Shown here: positions 25,774 through 35,622 of the stretch, piece after piece | Numbering within the stretch: the first letter of the stretch is position 1 | Layout of the letters: every line of letters starts with the position of its first letter | Source: Gammaproteobacteria bacterium | GTDB lineage: Bacteria; Pseudomonadota; Gammaproteobacteria; SZUA-152 | DNA length: 61,397 nucleotides | Reading direction: 5' to 3' | Assembly: GCA_013152545.1 (NCBI GenBank) | Contig: JAADGF010000086.1 | Location: forward strand, 1-61,397 | Made by a program: the position numbers and the translations under genes | Notes under the pieces: generated by a model | The model's database searches: none | What the model saw: the letters and a program-made list of their open reading frames with translations, nothing else | What the model was told of the DNA's origin: nothing

Positions 25774-26318
25774 TGAATCGATTCCTCAAAATTGGCGGTA
25801 TTCTACTCTGCTATGCTAGGCGAGGAAAACGTCGACTTAAGATGTGGTTATTAAGGCCGCTTTTTTTATGTGTAGGCAATAATGTGATTTTTGATCCCGA
25901 TGGCTTTTATTCGTATTCTACGATTAAAGTTGGCAGTGACGTTTTTATTGGGCCATGTGCCCATTTTTCAGGTCAAAGCATTATTATTGGCAATAAAGTC
26001 TTGTTTGGTCCTGGTGTTTATATCCTTGGTGGTGATCACCAGTACTCTGTGCCTGGTAAGTTTATGCATGATCTCAAGGATCCCGGAAAGAACTTGCCTG
26101 TTATTATAGAGGATGATGTTTGGGTTGGTGCAAATGTGACTATTTTAAAAGGAGTGCATATCGGTACCGGTAGCATTATTGGTGCAGGTAGTGTTGTTAC
26201 ACATGATGTTGAATCTTACACTATCGTCGCCGGGAACCCAGCTCGTTTATTACGCAAGCGTTTTTTGGAGGATGATCTACAAAGGCATTTGGCACTTTTA
26301 AAAACACAACGGCAATGA
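25773..26318 (+). CDS. Acetyltransferase with left-handed beta-helix (hexapeptide repeats)
   Basis: 181 residues, GTG start overlapping the previous stop by one base. Hexapeptide repeats are clear (VFIGPCAHFSG, IGNKVLFGPGVYILGG, VWVGANVTILKGVHIGTGS, IGAGSVVTHDV), ending in AGNPARLLRKR, the usual tail of WbbJ/LacA-type O-acetyltransferases. The catalytic His is probably in GGDHQYS. It is likely to O-acetylate a sugar of the repeat unit in the cytoplasm, using acetyl-CoA. It overlaps the next gene by 4 nt, so co-translation is expected. Confidence 0.88.
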   Translation: MNRFLKIGGILLCYARRGKRRLKMWLLRPLFLCVGNNVIFDPDGFYSYSTIKVGSDVFIGPCAHFSGQSIIIGNKVLFGPGVYILGGDHQYSVPGKFMHDLKDPGKNLPVIIEDDVWVGANVTILKGVHIGTGSIIGAGSVVTHDVESYTIVAGNPARLLRKRFLEDDLQRHLALLKTQRQ

Positions 26319-27856
26319 GCGAATTCTTTCAGCGAAAATTTCCTATGCCTTGGCAATTTATCGCTAATTGGAATCTTTTATCCGAATTAACTCAAATTTT
26401 TTTACCCCGTGTATTGATTGCCTTCATTAGCGGAGGGTTATTAGGTTTTCTTGCAAAGTTCGCTGGCGTGAGTTCTTTGGGCTATGCCGAGACAATTTTT
26501 ACTGCTGCATTCTGGATTTTAGCGTTGATGGTGGTAACTTTTCAGGGCCATATTGGACGTATGTTGTTTTGGTTGCTCTTGTTGGATGCTAGTCTGTCTC
26601 TTTATCAGGTAAGCATCTATGCTGCGGTTCTCGATCAATATCTTTTGATACGATTGGGCCCTGTTATACTTGGAGGGATATTATTTGTTGCATCCTGTGG
26701 TGCTCGCCTGCAGCAATCCTCTGTTCTTTATATTATTTGGATTGTATGTAACCTACCTGCACTGATTCCAGGTGTTGTTCAAGGCTATATGAATCCATAT
26801 GATGCTATTGTGTTTTGGGCGTTCAACACCTTTTACCCTCTTGTGTTTTATTTTGCTGTTGGTGCGATGAAAGGTACTACTCAACCTCCGCAGATACTCG
26901 GCGATAGTATTTCTGTTGCTGTTCTTGTTATGTGTTTAATACCACTACTACTCATTCCTGTGGAGTTGACGCTACGTCAAACTGATAGCTTTGCGTCATT
27001 ACAGTTTGGTGGCCGTGCGTATGCGGTTATCGGGGCTGTTATTTTATTTTTCCCTGTACTGCTTGTTAGCTTAAATCAGTGGCAGGCACCTTTACGGTAT
27101 CTTGCGGTTGGTGTGTTGTTATTGTTGTTTATTACATCATTTTCGCGCGGTGTTTCGGTTGTTTTTATTTTGTTGATAGTTGGTGTTTTTGTTTTTTGTA
27201 GTGAACAACGAATGAAATTATTAAAAAGCTTTGCTGTTACTGTCCTTTTTTTATTTGTAGTGGGATGGTTTCTCATGCCGCAAGTACTTATTGATGCGGG
27301 GTGGTTTTGGTTGTTACGAATGAACTTGGTATCCAATATATCAAATGATGTTTCTATAAATGTTGAAGATTTTTTGGCAACAGGTCGTCTGGAGATATGG
27401 CGGATTGCTTTAACGTTATTCGAGGATAGTCCATTATGGGGGCATGGAATAGGCTCTACACCATCATTGATTAGAGCTGCAACTTCTAATGCGTTGTCCT
27501 TTTCCGGGATGCACAACTTGGTACTTACCGTCCTGGTTGAGCGGGGGCTAGTGGGGCTGGTGGGGGTTAGCGTTTTATTGTGGCGTGTTGGTTACTTGAT
27601 TTATGCTAATAAATATTTGCCAGTGCCGCGTAAACTCATGGGGTATTTATTTGTGCTGTTTCTTATATTTGCAAATAGCACGGGTGTTGAGCTTTTTCAA
27701 AATAGTTCTCGATCTATGAATGTGACAATTACAGTATATATTTTTCTCTTTATTGGGTATCTCGAATACCAGTTAGCAAGACATAAACAAATTTCTCAGC
27801 TTTTAAAGCATTCACCTCACCTGTCTAAAGTAGGGTATCTTGAATTTCCTAAGTAA
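26315..27856 (+). CDS. Wzy-like O-antigen/capsule polymerase (O-antigen ligase family)
   Basis: 513 residues, about 11-12 hydrophobic segments and an inner-membrane protein. The Wzy_C/RfaL signature region contains FSRGVSVVFILLIVGVF, then a periplasmic loop with ATGRLEIWRIALTLFEDSPLWGHGIGS and SGMHNLVLTVLVERGLVG (H-N--L----E-G). With a flippase next door and a Wzz upstream, polymerase function is the economical reading, but ligase cannot be excluded by eye. It overlaps the flippase gene by 17 nt. Confidence 0.82.
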   Translation: MSEFFQRKFPMPWQFIANWNLLSELTQIFLPRVLIAFISGGLLGFLAKFAGVSSLGYAETIFTAAFWILALMVVTFQGHIGRMLFWLLLLDASLSLYQVSIYAAVLDQYLLIRLGPVILGGILFVASCGARLQQSSVLYIIWIVCNLPALIPGVVQGYMNPYDAIVFWAFNTFYPLVFYFAVGAMKGTTQPPQILGDSISVAVLVMCLIPLLLIPVELTLRQTDSFASLQFGGRAYAVIGAVILFFPVLLVSLNQWQAPLRYLAVGVLLLLFITSFSRGVSVVFILLIVGVFVFCSEQRMKLLKSFAVTVLFLFVVGWFLMPQVLIDAGWFWLLRMNLVSNISNDVSINVEDFLATGRLEIWRIALTLFEDSPLWGHGIGSTPSLIRAATSNALSFSGMHNLVLTVLVERGLVGLVGVSVLLWRVGYLIYANKYLPVPRKLMGYLFVLFLIFANSTGVELFQNSSRSMNVTITVYIFLFIGYLEYQLARHKQISQLLKHSPHLSKVGYLEFPK

Positions 27857-29156
27857 TGTTGGCTCAATGGTGTTTAATCGCAGTGCGAGTGCAATACTTA
27901 TTATTGTCATCAGTGCTCTGAGTGCGCGACTCTTAACGCCGAGTGAGTTAGGTTCTATAGTGGTAACTATTGCTTGTGTGGTTCTCATGGTACGGTTGGT
28001 GTCTGTTGGCTTAGGTCAGTCCGCACAATTTTTTGGTGCGCGTGAGGTTACGGAAAAGCGCTCGTTTGGTTATGCACTGGTTGTGGCAGCGTTTCCGATT
28101 ACAATTGTCTCGTTAGTGGTTCTGCTGTTGTCTGATGGGATTGTTGGTAAATTGCTTCTAGCGAATGACCCTGTGGCGCAAGAACTTTTTAATATACTAC
28201 AATATGGCATACCACTAACATTTATTCACTTTGTCGCATCGCTTTATGTTTTGGGTCGACGGGATATGATGCGGTATTTGTGGATGGCTCTTTTTCCTTT
28301 ATTTGTATCGGTTTTTATATTGGTATGGGGAGCTTTGGAGAAAAAGGGGTTGCAGGTAGTGGTATTTGCCTGGATGGCACAGTTCTTTTTTTCATTTTTA
28401 ATGAGCGCACTTGCATTTGTTAAAAGAGATAGGTTGTCTTCTGCGCCTTTATTACCGTCTGTTGTCGCCGTATACCGCTACGGGTGTAAGTCATATGCTG
28501 TGTCTACTGCTGCTTTTGCTGCTGGTCGCATCAGTTTGGTTATGGGGGTGTGGTTTACTAGTAGTGCGGAAGTGGGGTTTTTCGCAATTGGGAGGAACTT
28601 TGCGGATGTTATGCTTCTGGTTTATGGGGCTATTGGACCGCTGATTTTCTCTTATGTGGGTAGCATGAATGACCCTAAAAACTGCCACGATTTTATTGGG
28701 CGTGTTTGTCGTCTTTCTTTTTTTCTATTTTCTATTTTTTCTATCGGAATTGCGATTATTGCGCCAACTGGGATTGTGATAATTTTTGGTGAGCAATATG
28801 CGGATAGCTACCTTGTGGTGTGGGTGCTCCTTCCTGGGCTGATTTTTAGTGCGCTTCAGCGTATCTTGGAAAACTATTTATATGGTCGTTCTAAACAAAC
28901 GGCGATGATTTTTGTTCATGCGATTAGTATTATACTACTAATTGGGAGCGGCGCTTTTTTTGCTACCAGTTTTGGGGCTGTGGGCCTAGCGGCGGCGAGC
29001 ACCATCAGTTTTATAGGCTCCTTTGTCTTTACAGTGATCATTGCGCATAGGGTCGATGGGCTAAATCCAGTAGGGCTAGTACTTCCGCGTGCGAGTGATT
29101 TTCTCTTTGTTATGAAATATTTTCGCCGTTGGGAGGGTAAAACTAATGGAAAATAA
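27840..29156 (+). CDS. wzx: Wzx-like polysaccharide flippase (MOP superfamily)
   Basis: 438 residues with about 12 membrane helices. The N-terminus MVFNRSASAILIIVISALSARLLTPSELG is the classic start of polysaccharide-transport MATE-like proteins (Polysacc_synt/MVIN). It would flip the undecaprenyl-linked repeat unit to the periplasmic face. The TTG start at 27840 overlaps wzy by 17 nt; ATG 27867 is an alternative start at the conserved motif. It overlaps the following methyltransferase by 11 nt. Confidence 0.87.
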   Translation: MNFLSNVGSMVFNRSASAILIIVISALSARLLTPSELGSIVVTIACVVLMVRLVSVGLGQSAQFFGAREVTEKRSFGYALVVAAFPITIVSLVVLLLSDGIVGKLLLANDPVAQELFNILQYGIPLTFIHFVASLYVLGRRDMMRYLWMALFPLFVSVFILVWGALEKKGLQVVVFAWMAQFFFSFLMSALAFVKRDRLSSAPLLPSVVAVYRYGCKSYAVSTAAFAAGRISLVMGVWFTSSAEVGFFAIGRNFADVMLLVYGAIGPLIFSYVGSMNDPKNCHDFIGRVCRLSFFLFSIFSIGIAIIAPTGIVIIFGEQYADSYLVVWVLLPGLIFSALQRILENYLYGRSKQTAMIFVHAISIILLIGSGAFFATSFGAVGLAAASTISFIGSFVFTVIIAHRVDGLNPVGLVLPRASDFLFVMKYFRRWEGKTNGK

Positions 29157-30105
29157 GTTAATTGAAAATAATCTCTGTTGCCCGGTTTGTAAGGGAGGTT
29201 TTCTAACAAGTAATACGGTATTTGTATGTAATGACTGCGAACTTACATTTCCTTGTGTGCAGGGGAGACCCATTCTTGTTCCGTTTGTTGCTGAAAAGGG
29301 CGATGGGTCTGATGCATTACTTGCGGCTGCTGACTCACTGCCTGTTCGAAAGGGAGTTCCTTCAGTAACAAATTACCAAGGTATGGATGTTGAAAGTATT
29401 TTTTTTGAAAAACTCTTTCGTCAGTTTAATCGTCGGGACACACATTGGGCTTTTCTTGGTCGCAAGGTCAGTGAAATGGCAGAGAAAATCCCAAAAAATG
29501 CTACAGTTCTGGATATCGGTGCTGGTGAATGTAAATATGCGAGCCTACTGACCCACGCTCGCTATGTCAGTGCTGATTTGGTGTCTTCATCCGATAAACA
29601 TGATTTTTCACTGATAGATATCGTTGCTGACGCATCGGCTATTCCATTTCGGGACAAGGTGTTTGATGTGGCATTAAATCTTGTGGTGATGGAGCATGTG
29701 CCGGATCCCGCGCTCACCGTTCGGGAGATGTCGCGAATACTTAAGCCAGGTGGCTTGGCGTTTGCACTAATTCCACTGGTGCGGCCAGAGCATCTGGTTC
29801 CTTTTGACTTTCAACGTTTCACTCGCTATGGCATTCAGCAATTATTTGAAAATAATGGTTTTCAAATTAATTCAATTGAGGGGAGTAACGGTGCATTGTG
29901 GACGGCAATCTACTATGCATCAGGCATTGCGAAGACACAACCACTTAGACGTTATGGCAGACGCAGTATTCGTGGGATCCTTTGGAATCGGTTTTGGGCT
30001 ACTATTCTATGGCCACTCGTTGTCTATGCTCGAATGAGCGATCAATTCTATGGAGGAGAATTCCCAATCTATTTCTGGGTGCAGGCAGTTAAAAAAGTCC
30101 AATGA
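29146..30105 (+). CDS. SAM-dependent methyltransferase (Methyltransf_11) with Trm112-like zinc segment
   Basis: 319 residues. Residues 8-50 contain LCCPVCKGGF and VCNDCELTFP, a Trm112p-like zinc finger. The SAM domain has VLDIGAGECKYASLL and DVALNLVVMEHVPDPALTVREMSRILKPGG. The latter pattern is standard for small-molecule and sugar methyltransferases. Starts inside the end of wzx (11-nt overlap). Its substrate is probably a glycan or lipid-linked sugar; this is inferred from location. Confidence 0.85.
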   Translation: MENKLIENNLCCPVCKGGFLTSNTVFVCNDCELTFPCVQGRPILVPFVAEKGDGSDALLAAADSLPVRKGVPSVTNYQGMDVESIFFEKLFRQFNRRDTHWAFLGRKVSEMAEKIPKNATVLDIGAGECKYASLLTHARYVSADLVSSSDKHDFSLIDIVADASAIPFRDKVFDVALNLVVMEHVPDPALTVREMSRILKPGGLAFALIPLVRPEHLVPFDFQRFTRYGIQQLFENNGFQINSIEGSNGALWTAIYYASGIAKTQPLRRYGRRSIRGILWNRFWATILWPLVVYARMSDQFYGGEFPIYFWVQAVKKVQ

Positions 30106-30182
30106 GCTTGAGTCTGTTGTTTACACCGCCAGACCAATGTTGTTGTTCATCGACAATGTTTCTCGATATATAAAGGTTTATC

Positions 30183-31235
30183 ATGAAAGTAATTTTGTTT
30201 GGTAGATTACCTGCCAATGGGGAAGTGGGGGGGGTTACCACATTTATATATAATTTATCATTAAAGTATAATGAATTTGTGGATACGGTAGTGGATTTTT
30301 ATCCTAGCAATAACGATAAAATAATTCCAAAAGGGGTTAACGCAAGATTGTTAAGCGGTAATTATATTGTTAGATTTATTAAACTGTACCTTCTTAATTT
30401 TAAAAGAAATAGAATTTATCATTACAATTTTTCCAGTGTTAAAGGTTTATTATTATTGTTTGTGTTTCCTAAACAGAAACAATCCAAATGGATTATTATG
30501 CTGCATAATGGCGAGCAGGAAAAAGTCTATAATAGTTTTAATAAGCTGAAAAAAAATGTTATTAGAAAAGTCTTTGACAAGGCGGATTTAATTGTTTCGA
30601 TATCTGAAAAACAAGATAAATTCTACCATTCAGTTACAAATTCTAAACTGTGCAGAGCGAGTCCATTTATAGAAAATAACGCCTTGCCAATTAAAAGTTT
30701 AAATAAAGACAAAGCCAATTTATGTTTCGTGATTGCTGGTTATCCTACGTATATCTATCGCCATATTGAAACGCTCAATGTGTTTGAGTCTTTGTGGCGC
30801 CAAGGGTATCGATTTAAACTTTTTGTATGTATTTACGGTTTAGATCATGATGGCATTTTAGATAAAATATATAGTCGAGTCAAAGAATTGTCATTTGTTG
30901 AGTTTTATAGTCATTTAGATGCGGAAAATTTTCAAAATATTCTTTTACACTCAGATTTTTATGTAAGAATGAATGCTGTGGATAGCTATGGTCTTGTGGT
31001 TGCAGAGGCATTACATCTTGGATTGAAAGTGATAACGACTAATGTCTGTAAACGTTACCCAGGAGCATATCTGGTAGATGTCGACGATTTTTATAAGCTT
31101 GAAGAAGCTTTAAAGGTGTGTTTGAGCGGAGGGTCTCTTGACGGTGTTTTAGAGATGGAGTTGGATGGCAGTAGTAGTGCGGTAACTTTTTCACACATTT
31201 ATGACAGCCTGAAGGCTAGCGTTTTTCAATTATGA
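30183..31235 (+). CDS. Glycosyltransferase, GT4-like
   Basis: 350 residues, AT-rich compared with its neighbours, beginning MKVILFGRLPANGEVGGVTTF with AAAGG before the ATG. The donor-binding C-terminal region reads DFYVRMNAVDSYGLVVAEALHLGLKVITTN, the E-x7-E-like element of GT4 retaining transferases. It acts at the inner-membrane cytoplasmic face on the growing repeat unit. A G8 run (30227-30234) encodes Gly-Gly in EVGGVTTF. Its low GC, and the broken gene that follows, suggest recent acquisition or replacement at this point. It ends 6 bp before a MITE-like element. Confidence 0.8.
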   Translation: MKVILFGRLPANGEVGGVTTFIYNLSLKYNEFVDTVVDFYPSNNDKIIPKGVNARLLSGNYIVRFIKLYLLNFKRNRIYHYNFSSVKGLLLLFVFPKQKQSKWIIMLHNGEQEKVYNSFNKLKKNVIRKVFDKADLIVSISEKQDKFYHSVTNSKLCRASPFIENNALPIKSLNKDKANLCFVIAGYPTYIYRHIETLNVFESLWRQGYRFKLFVCIYGLDHDGILDKIYSRVKELSFVEFYSHLDAENFQNILLHSDFYVRMNAVDSYGLVVAEALHLGLKVITTNVCKRYPGAYLVDVDDFYKLEEALKVCLSGGSLDGVLEMELDGSSSAVTFSHIYDSLKASVFQL

Positions 31236-31240
31236 GTCTA

Positions 31241-31344
31241 TATACCCATGGTGCTAAAGTTTTAGGTGTTAAGAATTAGAAAAATACTTGTGGGCGAGCA
31301 TATTTAGCCAAGTTAACATTGAAATTTCAAACGTTATGGGTATA
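31241..31344. repeat. Degenerate MITE of the TATACCCATAACG family (copy B)
   Basis: Begins TATACCCATGGTGCTAAAG and ends AACGTTATGGGTATA, about 104 bp, with imperfect terminal inverted repeats. It lies 6 bp after the stop of the glycosyltransferase gene. Confidence 0.55.
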
Positions 31345-31379
31345 GAAGTTTTTTGTCATATTTATTGAAAAAAATGTAG

Positions 31380-31634
31380 TGGTCTAATAGCAGCGGACTC
31401 CTCGATAATAAACCAGGGTCAGGTATTATTAAAAATTCTTCGGATATTATATATTGTTCTAAAAAAAATTTAAAATTCTTACATCAAATAAAAAAAGATT
31501 ATTGGCCGTATAGGTTGTTTCAATTTGGAAGTCTTGTATTCCCGGTGGGAAAGAACGAAACGAATAAAATTTATGCCTATAATGTTGGTAGTAAAAAAAA
31601 TCATTTATCAACTGAAATATGGGAACTTAATTGA
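31380..31634 (+). pseudogene. C-terminal remnant of an unidentified protein
   Basis: An 84-codon open frame with no start codon but protein-like composition: SGIIKNSSDIIYCSKKN, then DYWPYRLFQFGSLVFPVGK, NKIYAYNVGSKKNHLSTEIWELN and stop (632-634 of the 31 kb block). The frame starts right after a TAG at 31377-31379, just past the MITE. I do not recognise the family. It looks like the 3' end of a polysaccharide-locus gene lost by recombination. Confidence 0.5.
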
Positions 31635-31649
31635 TTTTAAGGTAGAAAA

Positions 31650-33794
31650 ATGAAACAAATTCTTCAAAATATGGGAAATGGGGAGACTTCTATCGTTACC
31701 GCTCCCGCACCGCATGTCAACGCTGGTAATCTATTGATTCATACAAGAGCAAGCTTAATTTCAGCCGGTACTGAACGTATGCTTGTTGAGTTTGGTCAAG
31801 CAAATTTCCTTGAAAAAGCGCGCAAACAGCCTGATAAAGTAAAAATGGTGCTGAACAAAATTAAAACAGACGGCCTGGCGACAACGATTGACGCTGTAAA
31901 AAGCAAATTAGCCCAGCCTTTGCCATTAGGATATTGTAATGTAGGTCGTATTGCGGAGGTGGGTCATAGTGTTGTCGGTTTTGTTAAGGGGGATCGGGTA
32001 ATTTCTAACGGGGCCCATGCGGATGTGGTTCGTGTACCAAAAAATTTATGTGCAAAAATACCAGAAAATGTTAGTGATGAAGAGGCCGCTTTTACTGTAT
32101 TAGGTTCGATTGGTTTGCAAGGTATTCGGCTGGCTCAGCCAACGTTAGGTGAGTGTTTTGTCGTTACTGGTGTTGGTTTAATTGGTTTAATAACGGTACA
32201 GTTGCTTATTGCTAATGGGTGTCGTGTATTAGCGATTGATTTTGATCAAGGAAAACTAGACTTAGCCAAGCAATTTGGTGCTGAAATTTGTAATCCAGGT
32301 AAGGGTGAAGACCCTGTTCGTGTGAGTAAGATCTTTAGTCGAGGACAGGGAATTGATGGTGTCATTATTACCGCGTCAACATCCTCAAATGATCCTGTGG
32401 CCCAGGCTGCTGAAATGTCACGAAAACGTGGTCGTATCATACTCGTCGGCGTGGTTGGGTTAGCGTTGAACAGAGCCGATTTTTATGAAAAAGAGCTAAT
32501 ATTTCAAGTTTCCTGTTCTTATGGTCCCGGCCGTTATGAGTTAGATTATGAAGAAAAGGGAGATGATTACCCGATTGGATTTGTTCGTTGGACTGAGCAA
32601 AGAAATTTTGAAGCTATCTTGGATATGTTGTCGAGTGGCAAGTTAGACGTTAGATCTTTAATTTCGCATCGTTGCTCGTTTGATAATGCACTTGAAGGCT
32701 ACGGCATATTGACGAATGATAAATCTGCACTGGGGATAATATTGGAATATCCCGATATGGCAGATAATGTGTTGATGACTAGTGAGGTTAAGCTTAACCC
32801 TTATATTAAGGGGCTGGCAAGTGAGCCTGTCGTAGGGTTTATTGGTGCAGGTAATTATGCCTCTCGAATTTTAATTCCTGCGTTTAAAGAAGCAGGAGCA
32901 AACCTTCATACTCTCACTACTTCGGCTGGAATGAATAGTGTTATATATGGTTCGAAAAATGCGTTTCATAAGGCATCTACGGATACCGATGGAATGTTGA
33001 GTGATCCTGATATTAATACTGTGGCCATTGTTACTCAACATAATACCCATGCCAATTTTGTTATTCGAGCTTTAAATGAAGGGAAGAATGTTTTTGTTGA
33101 AAAACCAATAGCAATTGACTCTGAGCAATTAGCCGCAGTCAAACAAGCTTATTACAGGCAGATTGACGCTGGGAAGAATGCAAGGGTAATGGTTGGGTTT
33201 AATCGCCGTTTTGCGCCACAGATCCAGAAAATGAAAGAGTTGCTTTTATCGGTTACGGAGCCGAAATCATTTATTATGACAATGAATGCAGGTGAAATTC
33301 CAGCGGATCATTGGACTCAATTGCCAGAGATTGGTGGCGGAAGAATCATTGGTGAAGCATGCCATTTTATTGATTTGATGCGTTTTTTGGCTGGTTATGA
33401 AATTACATCGGTGCAAGTACGTCGAATGGGCGATGTAGCAGGTGTTGAAATTCTGGAAGATAAAGCGGCTATTATTTTGGGTTTTGCCGATGGCTCATTT
33501 GGTACTATTCATTACTATGCCAATGGTGCTGCTTCCTTTCCAAAAGAACGAATTGAGGTTTTTGCTGATAGTAAAGTGCTACAACTGGATAACTTTAGAA
33601 AATTAAGAGGATTTGGCTGGAAAGGTTTTCATAAAATGAATTTATGGCAGCAGGATAAAGGTCAAAAGGCTTGTGCTAAAGCGTTTTTGAATTCTATTTC
33701 TCAGGGAAAGCCTGCCCCTATTTGTGCTGAAGAGATATTTGAAGTTGCTGAAGTGACCATTGATATTAGTCATCAGTTACGTACCCAACGTTAA
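31650..33794 (+). CDS. Bi-domain oxidoreductase: zinc-type alcohol dehydrogenase plus Gfo/Idh/MocA
   Basis: 714 residues. Residues 1-375 form an MDR-type dehydrogenase (nucleotide loop TGVGLIGLITVQLL). Residues 390-714 form a GFO/IDH/MocA domain (GFIGAGNYASR, then VEKPIAIDSEQLAA with the EKP catalytic motif, and GGGRIIGEACHFIDLMRFL). This exact fusion is common in exopolysaccharide loci next to heparinase-like proteins; the true substrate is unproven and it probably modifies a nucleotide sugar. AAGG precedes ATG 31650. It overlaps the next gene by one base. Confidence 0.9.
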   Translation: MKQILQNMGNGETSIVTAPAPHVNAGNLLIHTRASLISAGTERMLVEFGQANFLEKARKQPDKVKMVLNKIKTDGLATTIDAVKSKLAQPLPLGYCNVGRIAEVGHSVVGFVKGDRVISNGAHADVVRVPKNLCAKIPENVSDEEAAFTVLGSIGLQGIRLAQPTLGECFVVTGVGLIGLITVQLLIANGCRVLAIDFDQGKLDLAKQFGAEICNPGKGEDPVRVSKIFSRGQGIDGVIITASTSSNDPVAQAAEMSRKRGRIILVGVVGLALNRADFYEKELIFQVSCSYGPGRYELDYEEKGDDYPIGFVRWTEQRNFEAILDMLSSGKLDVRSLISHRCSFDNALEGYGILTNDKSALGIILEYPDMADNVLMTSEVKLNPYIKGLASEPVVGFIGAGNYASRILIPAFKEAGANLHTLTTSAGMNSVIYGSKNAFHKASTDTDGMLSDPDINTVAIVTQHNTHANFVIRALNEGKNVFVEKPIAIDSEQLAAVKQAYYRQIDAGKNARVMVGFNRRFAPQIQKMKELLLSVTEPKSFIMTMNAGEIPADHWTQLPEIGGGRIIGEACHFIDLMRFLAGYEITSVQVRRMGDVAGVEILEDKAAIILGFADGSFGTIHYYANGAASFPKERIEVFADSKVLQLDNFRKLRGFGWKGFHKMNLWQQDKGQKACAKAFLNSISQGKPAPICAEEIFEVAEVTIDISHQLRTQR

Positions 33795-35611
33795 TGAAAC
33801 GTAAATTAATCACCCTGTGGCGTCTTGGCCCCCATAATTTAGTGTGGGTGATTGGTTATCGACTTGCATTAAAAGTAGGGTTGATCACTAAAAATATGAA
33901 AATAGGTTCTGCGATTAAAGGACCTTTTTTTATTTCTGTTAATCCTGTGGTTGATAATTCATTAGAAAGTTTAGATTTGAAAATATTTGGTTGGTGCGAA
34001 TATTCCAAGCTAACGCCACCAGTATGGCATGAATCGATAATCTCAGGAGAACTTGTTAATGTTCAATCTCTTCATTGGAGTAAAATTTCTGATTTTGATT
34101 TAAATATTGGTGATATTAAAACGGTTTGGGAGCTGTCTCGTTTTGATTGGTTATTCTATTTTATAATAGAATTTCTAAAAACAGGTGATAAAAAACACCT
34201 GTCTCGTTTAAATTTATGGTTAGAAAATTGGTCGAAAAACAATCCATGTAATCAAGGTGTCAATTGGAAATGTGGCCAAGAAGTATCAATTCGAGTAATG
34301 CATCTTTGTCTCACTAGTTTTTTATTACAACAGCATAAAAAACTGTCTCATTCAGGGGTTCAAATGTTAGAGCAGCATTTGGCCAGGATTTCGCCCACAG
34401 TTCTGTATGCAATGGGGCAAGATAATAATCATGGAACCAGTGAGGCTGTTGCTTTATATATTGGAGGGCTTTTATTAGAAAACAACACGACCAATAATAC
34501 ACGAGCGCGAAAGTGGAAAAATCAAGGCCGTTTCTGGATAGAAAATCGTGTTAATCGTTTGATTGCCAACGATGGGAGTTTCAGTCAGCATTCTGTCAAC
34601 TATCATCGGGTCATGCTGGACAGTGTGTGTTTAGCTGAGTTTTTCCGAATGCAATTTTGTGATCTTGATTTTTCTCAACAAACAATTACCAAGATTCGTT
34701 TGGCAATTGATTGGCTGAATATATTTACCGATAGTTCAAATGGTGAAGCACCTAATTTGGGGGCAAATGATGGTGCGAAGCTGATTCCGTTGTCAAGCAG
34801 TGATTATTGTGATTATCGACCGACAGTTCAGCTCGCTTCGGCATTATTTTACCGCAAACGCTGTTATCACGAAGACGGCGCTTTTAATCAGCCATTAAAG
34901 CTATTGCAACTCAAGGTTGAAGAAGCACTGCCTGCGAAGATTTTATGCAAGAAGTTTAATGAAGGCGGTTATGTATACATCGCGAAATCGGCAGCCAGAT
35001 TGTTTATGCGATATCCTGTGTTTAATTTTCGACCCAGTCAATGTGATGTGTTTCACGTTGATTTTTGGCTCAAAGGTAACAACATCTTTAGCGATGCGGG
35101 TAGTTATAGCTATAACGCTGAAAAATTCTGGTTAAACTATTTCTCAAGCACGACAGCTCATAACACTGTGCAATTTGATAATAGTGAGCAAATGCCACGT
35201 TTGTCCCGTTTCTTGTATGGTGATTGGTTGAACGTTAAGGAGTGTACCGATATCTATGCGCATGGTGATAATCTATGTTTTAAAGCCGGCTACCAAGATG
35301 TTAACAAAATTGAGCATTATCGAGAAATTAATCTGTCTGATATTGAGTTAACGGTGATAGATGAGGTTAGTGGTTTTAATAATAATGCTGTTGTGCGATG
35401 GCGCTTAGCACCAGGGAATTATGATATTCAGGGTGATATGATAATCGCGGATGATTTTGAGTTAGCAGTGACTGCTGATGTTGAAATAAAACGGTTTGAG
35501 TTAGTTGAAGGCTGGGTGTCTCAGTATTATATGAAAAAGAAAAGTTTGCCGGTACTTGAAATAGAAGTGTTTGAATCAGCAAAAGTCGTTACTAAAGTCA
35601 TGTGGCGTTAA
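33794..35611 (+). CDS. Heparinase II/III-like polysaccharide lyase-fold protein
   Basis: 605 residues with an (alpha/alpha) barrel N-terminal half and a beta-sheet C-terminal half. Conserved elements are CGQEVSIRVMHLCLT, GQDNNHGTSEAVALY, NDGSFSQHSVNYHRVMLD, FHVDFWLKGNNIFSDAGS and TTAHNTVQFDNSEQMPR. No signal peptide is apparent, unusual for a lyase; relatives in capsule loci are cytoplasmic and usually paired with the preceding oxidoreductase. It may degrade or edit the chain rather than feed on it. Start overlaps the previous stop by one base (TAATG). Confidence 0.85.
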   Translation: MKRKLITLWRLGPHNLVWVIGYRLALKVGLITKNMKIGSAIKGPFFISVNPVVDNSLESLDLKIFGWCEYSKLTPPVWHESIISGELVNVQSLHWSKISDFDLNIGDIKTVWELSRFDWLFYFIIEFLKTGDKKHLSRLNLWLENWSKNNPCNQGVNWKCGQEVSIRVMHLCLTSFLLQQHKKLSHSGVQMLEQHLARISPTVLYAMGQDNNHGTSEAVALYIGGLLLENNTTNNTRARKWKNQGRFWIENRVNRLIANDGSFSQHSVNYHRVMLDSVCLAEFFRMQFCDLDFSQQTITKIRLAIDWLNIFTDSSNGEAPNLGANDGAKLIPLSSSDYCDYRPTVQLASALFYRKRCYHEDGAFNQPLKLLQLKVEEALPAKILCKKFNEGGYVYIAKSAARLFMRYPVFNFRPSQCDVFHVDFWLKGNNIFSDAGSYSYNAEKFWLNYFSSTTAHNTVQFDNSEQMPRLSRFLYGDWLNVKECTDIYAHGDNLCFKAGYQDVNKIEHYREINLSDIELTVIDEVSGFNNNAVVRWRLAPGNYDIQGDMIIADDFELAVTADVEIKRFELVEGWVSQYYMKKKSLPVLEIEVFESAKVVTKVMWR

Positions 35612-35622
35612 AAATAAATGTG

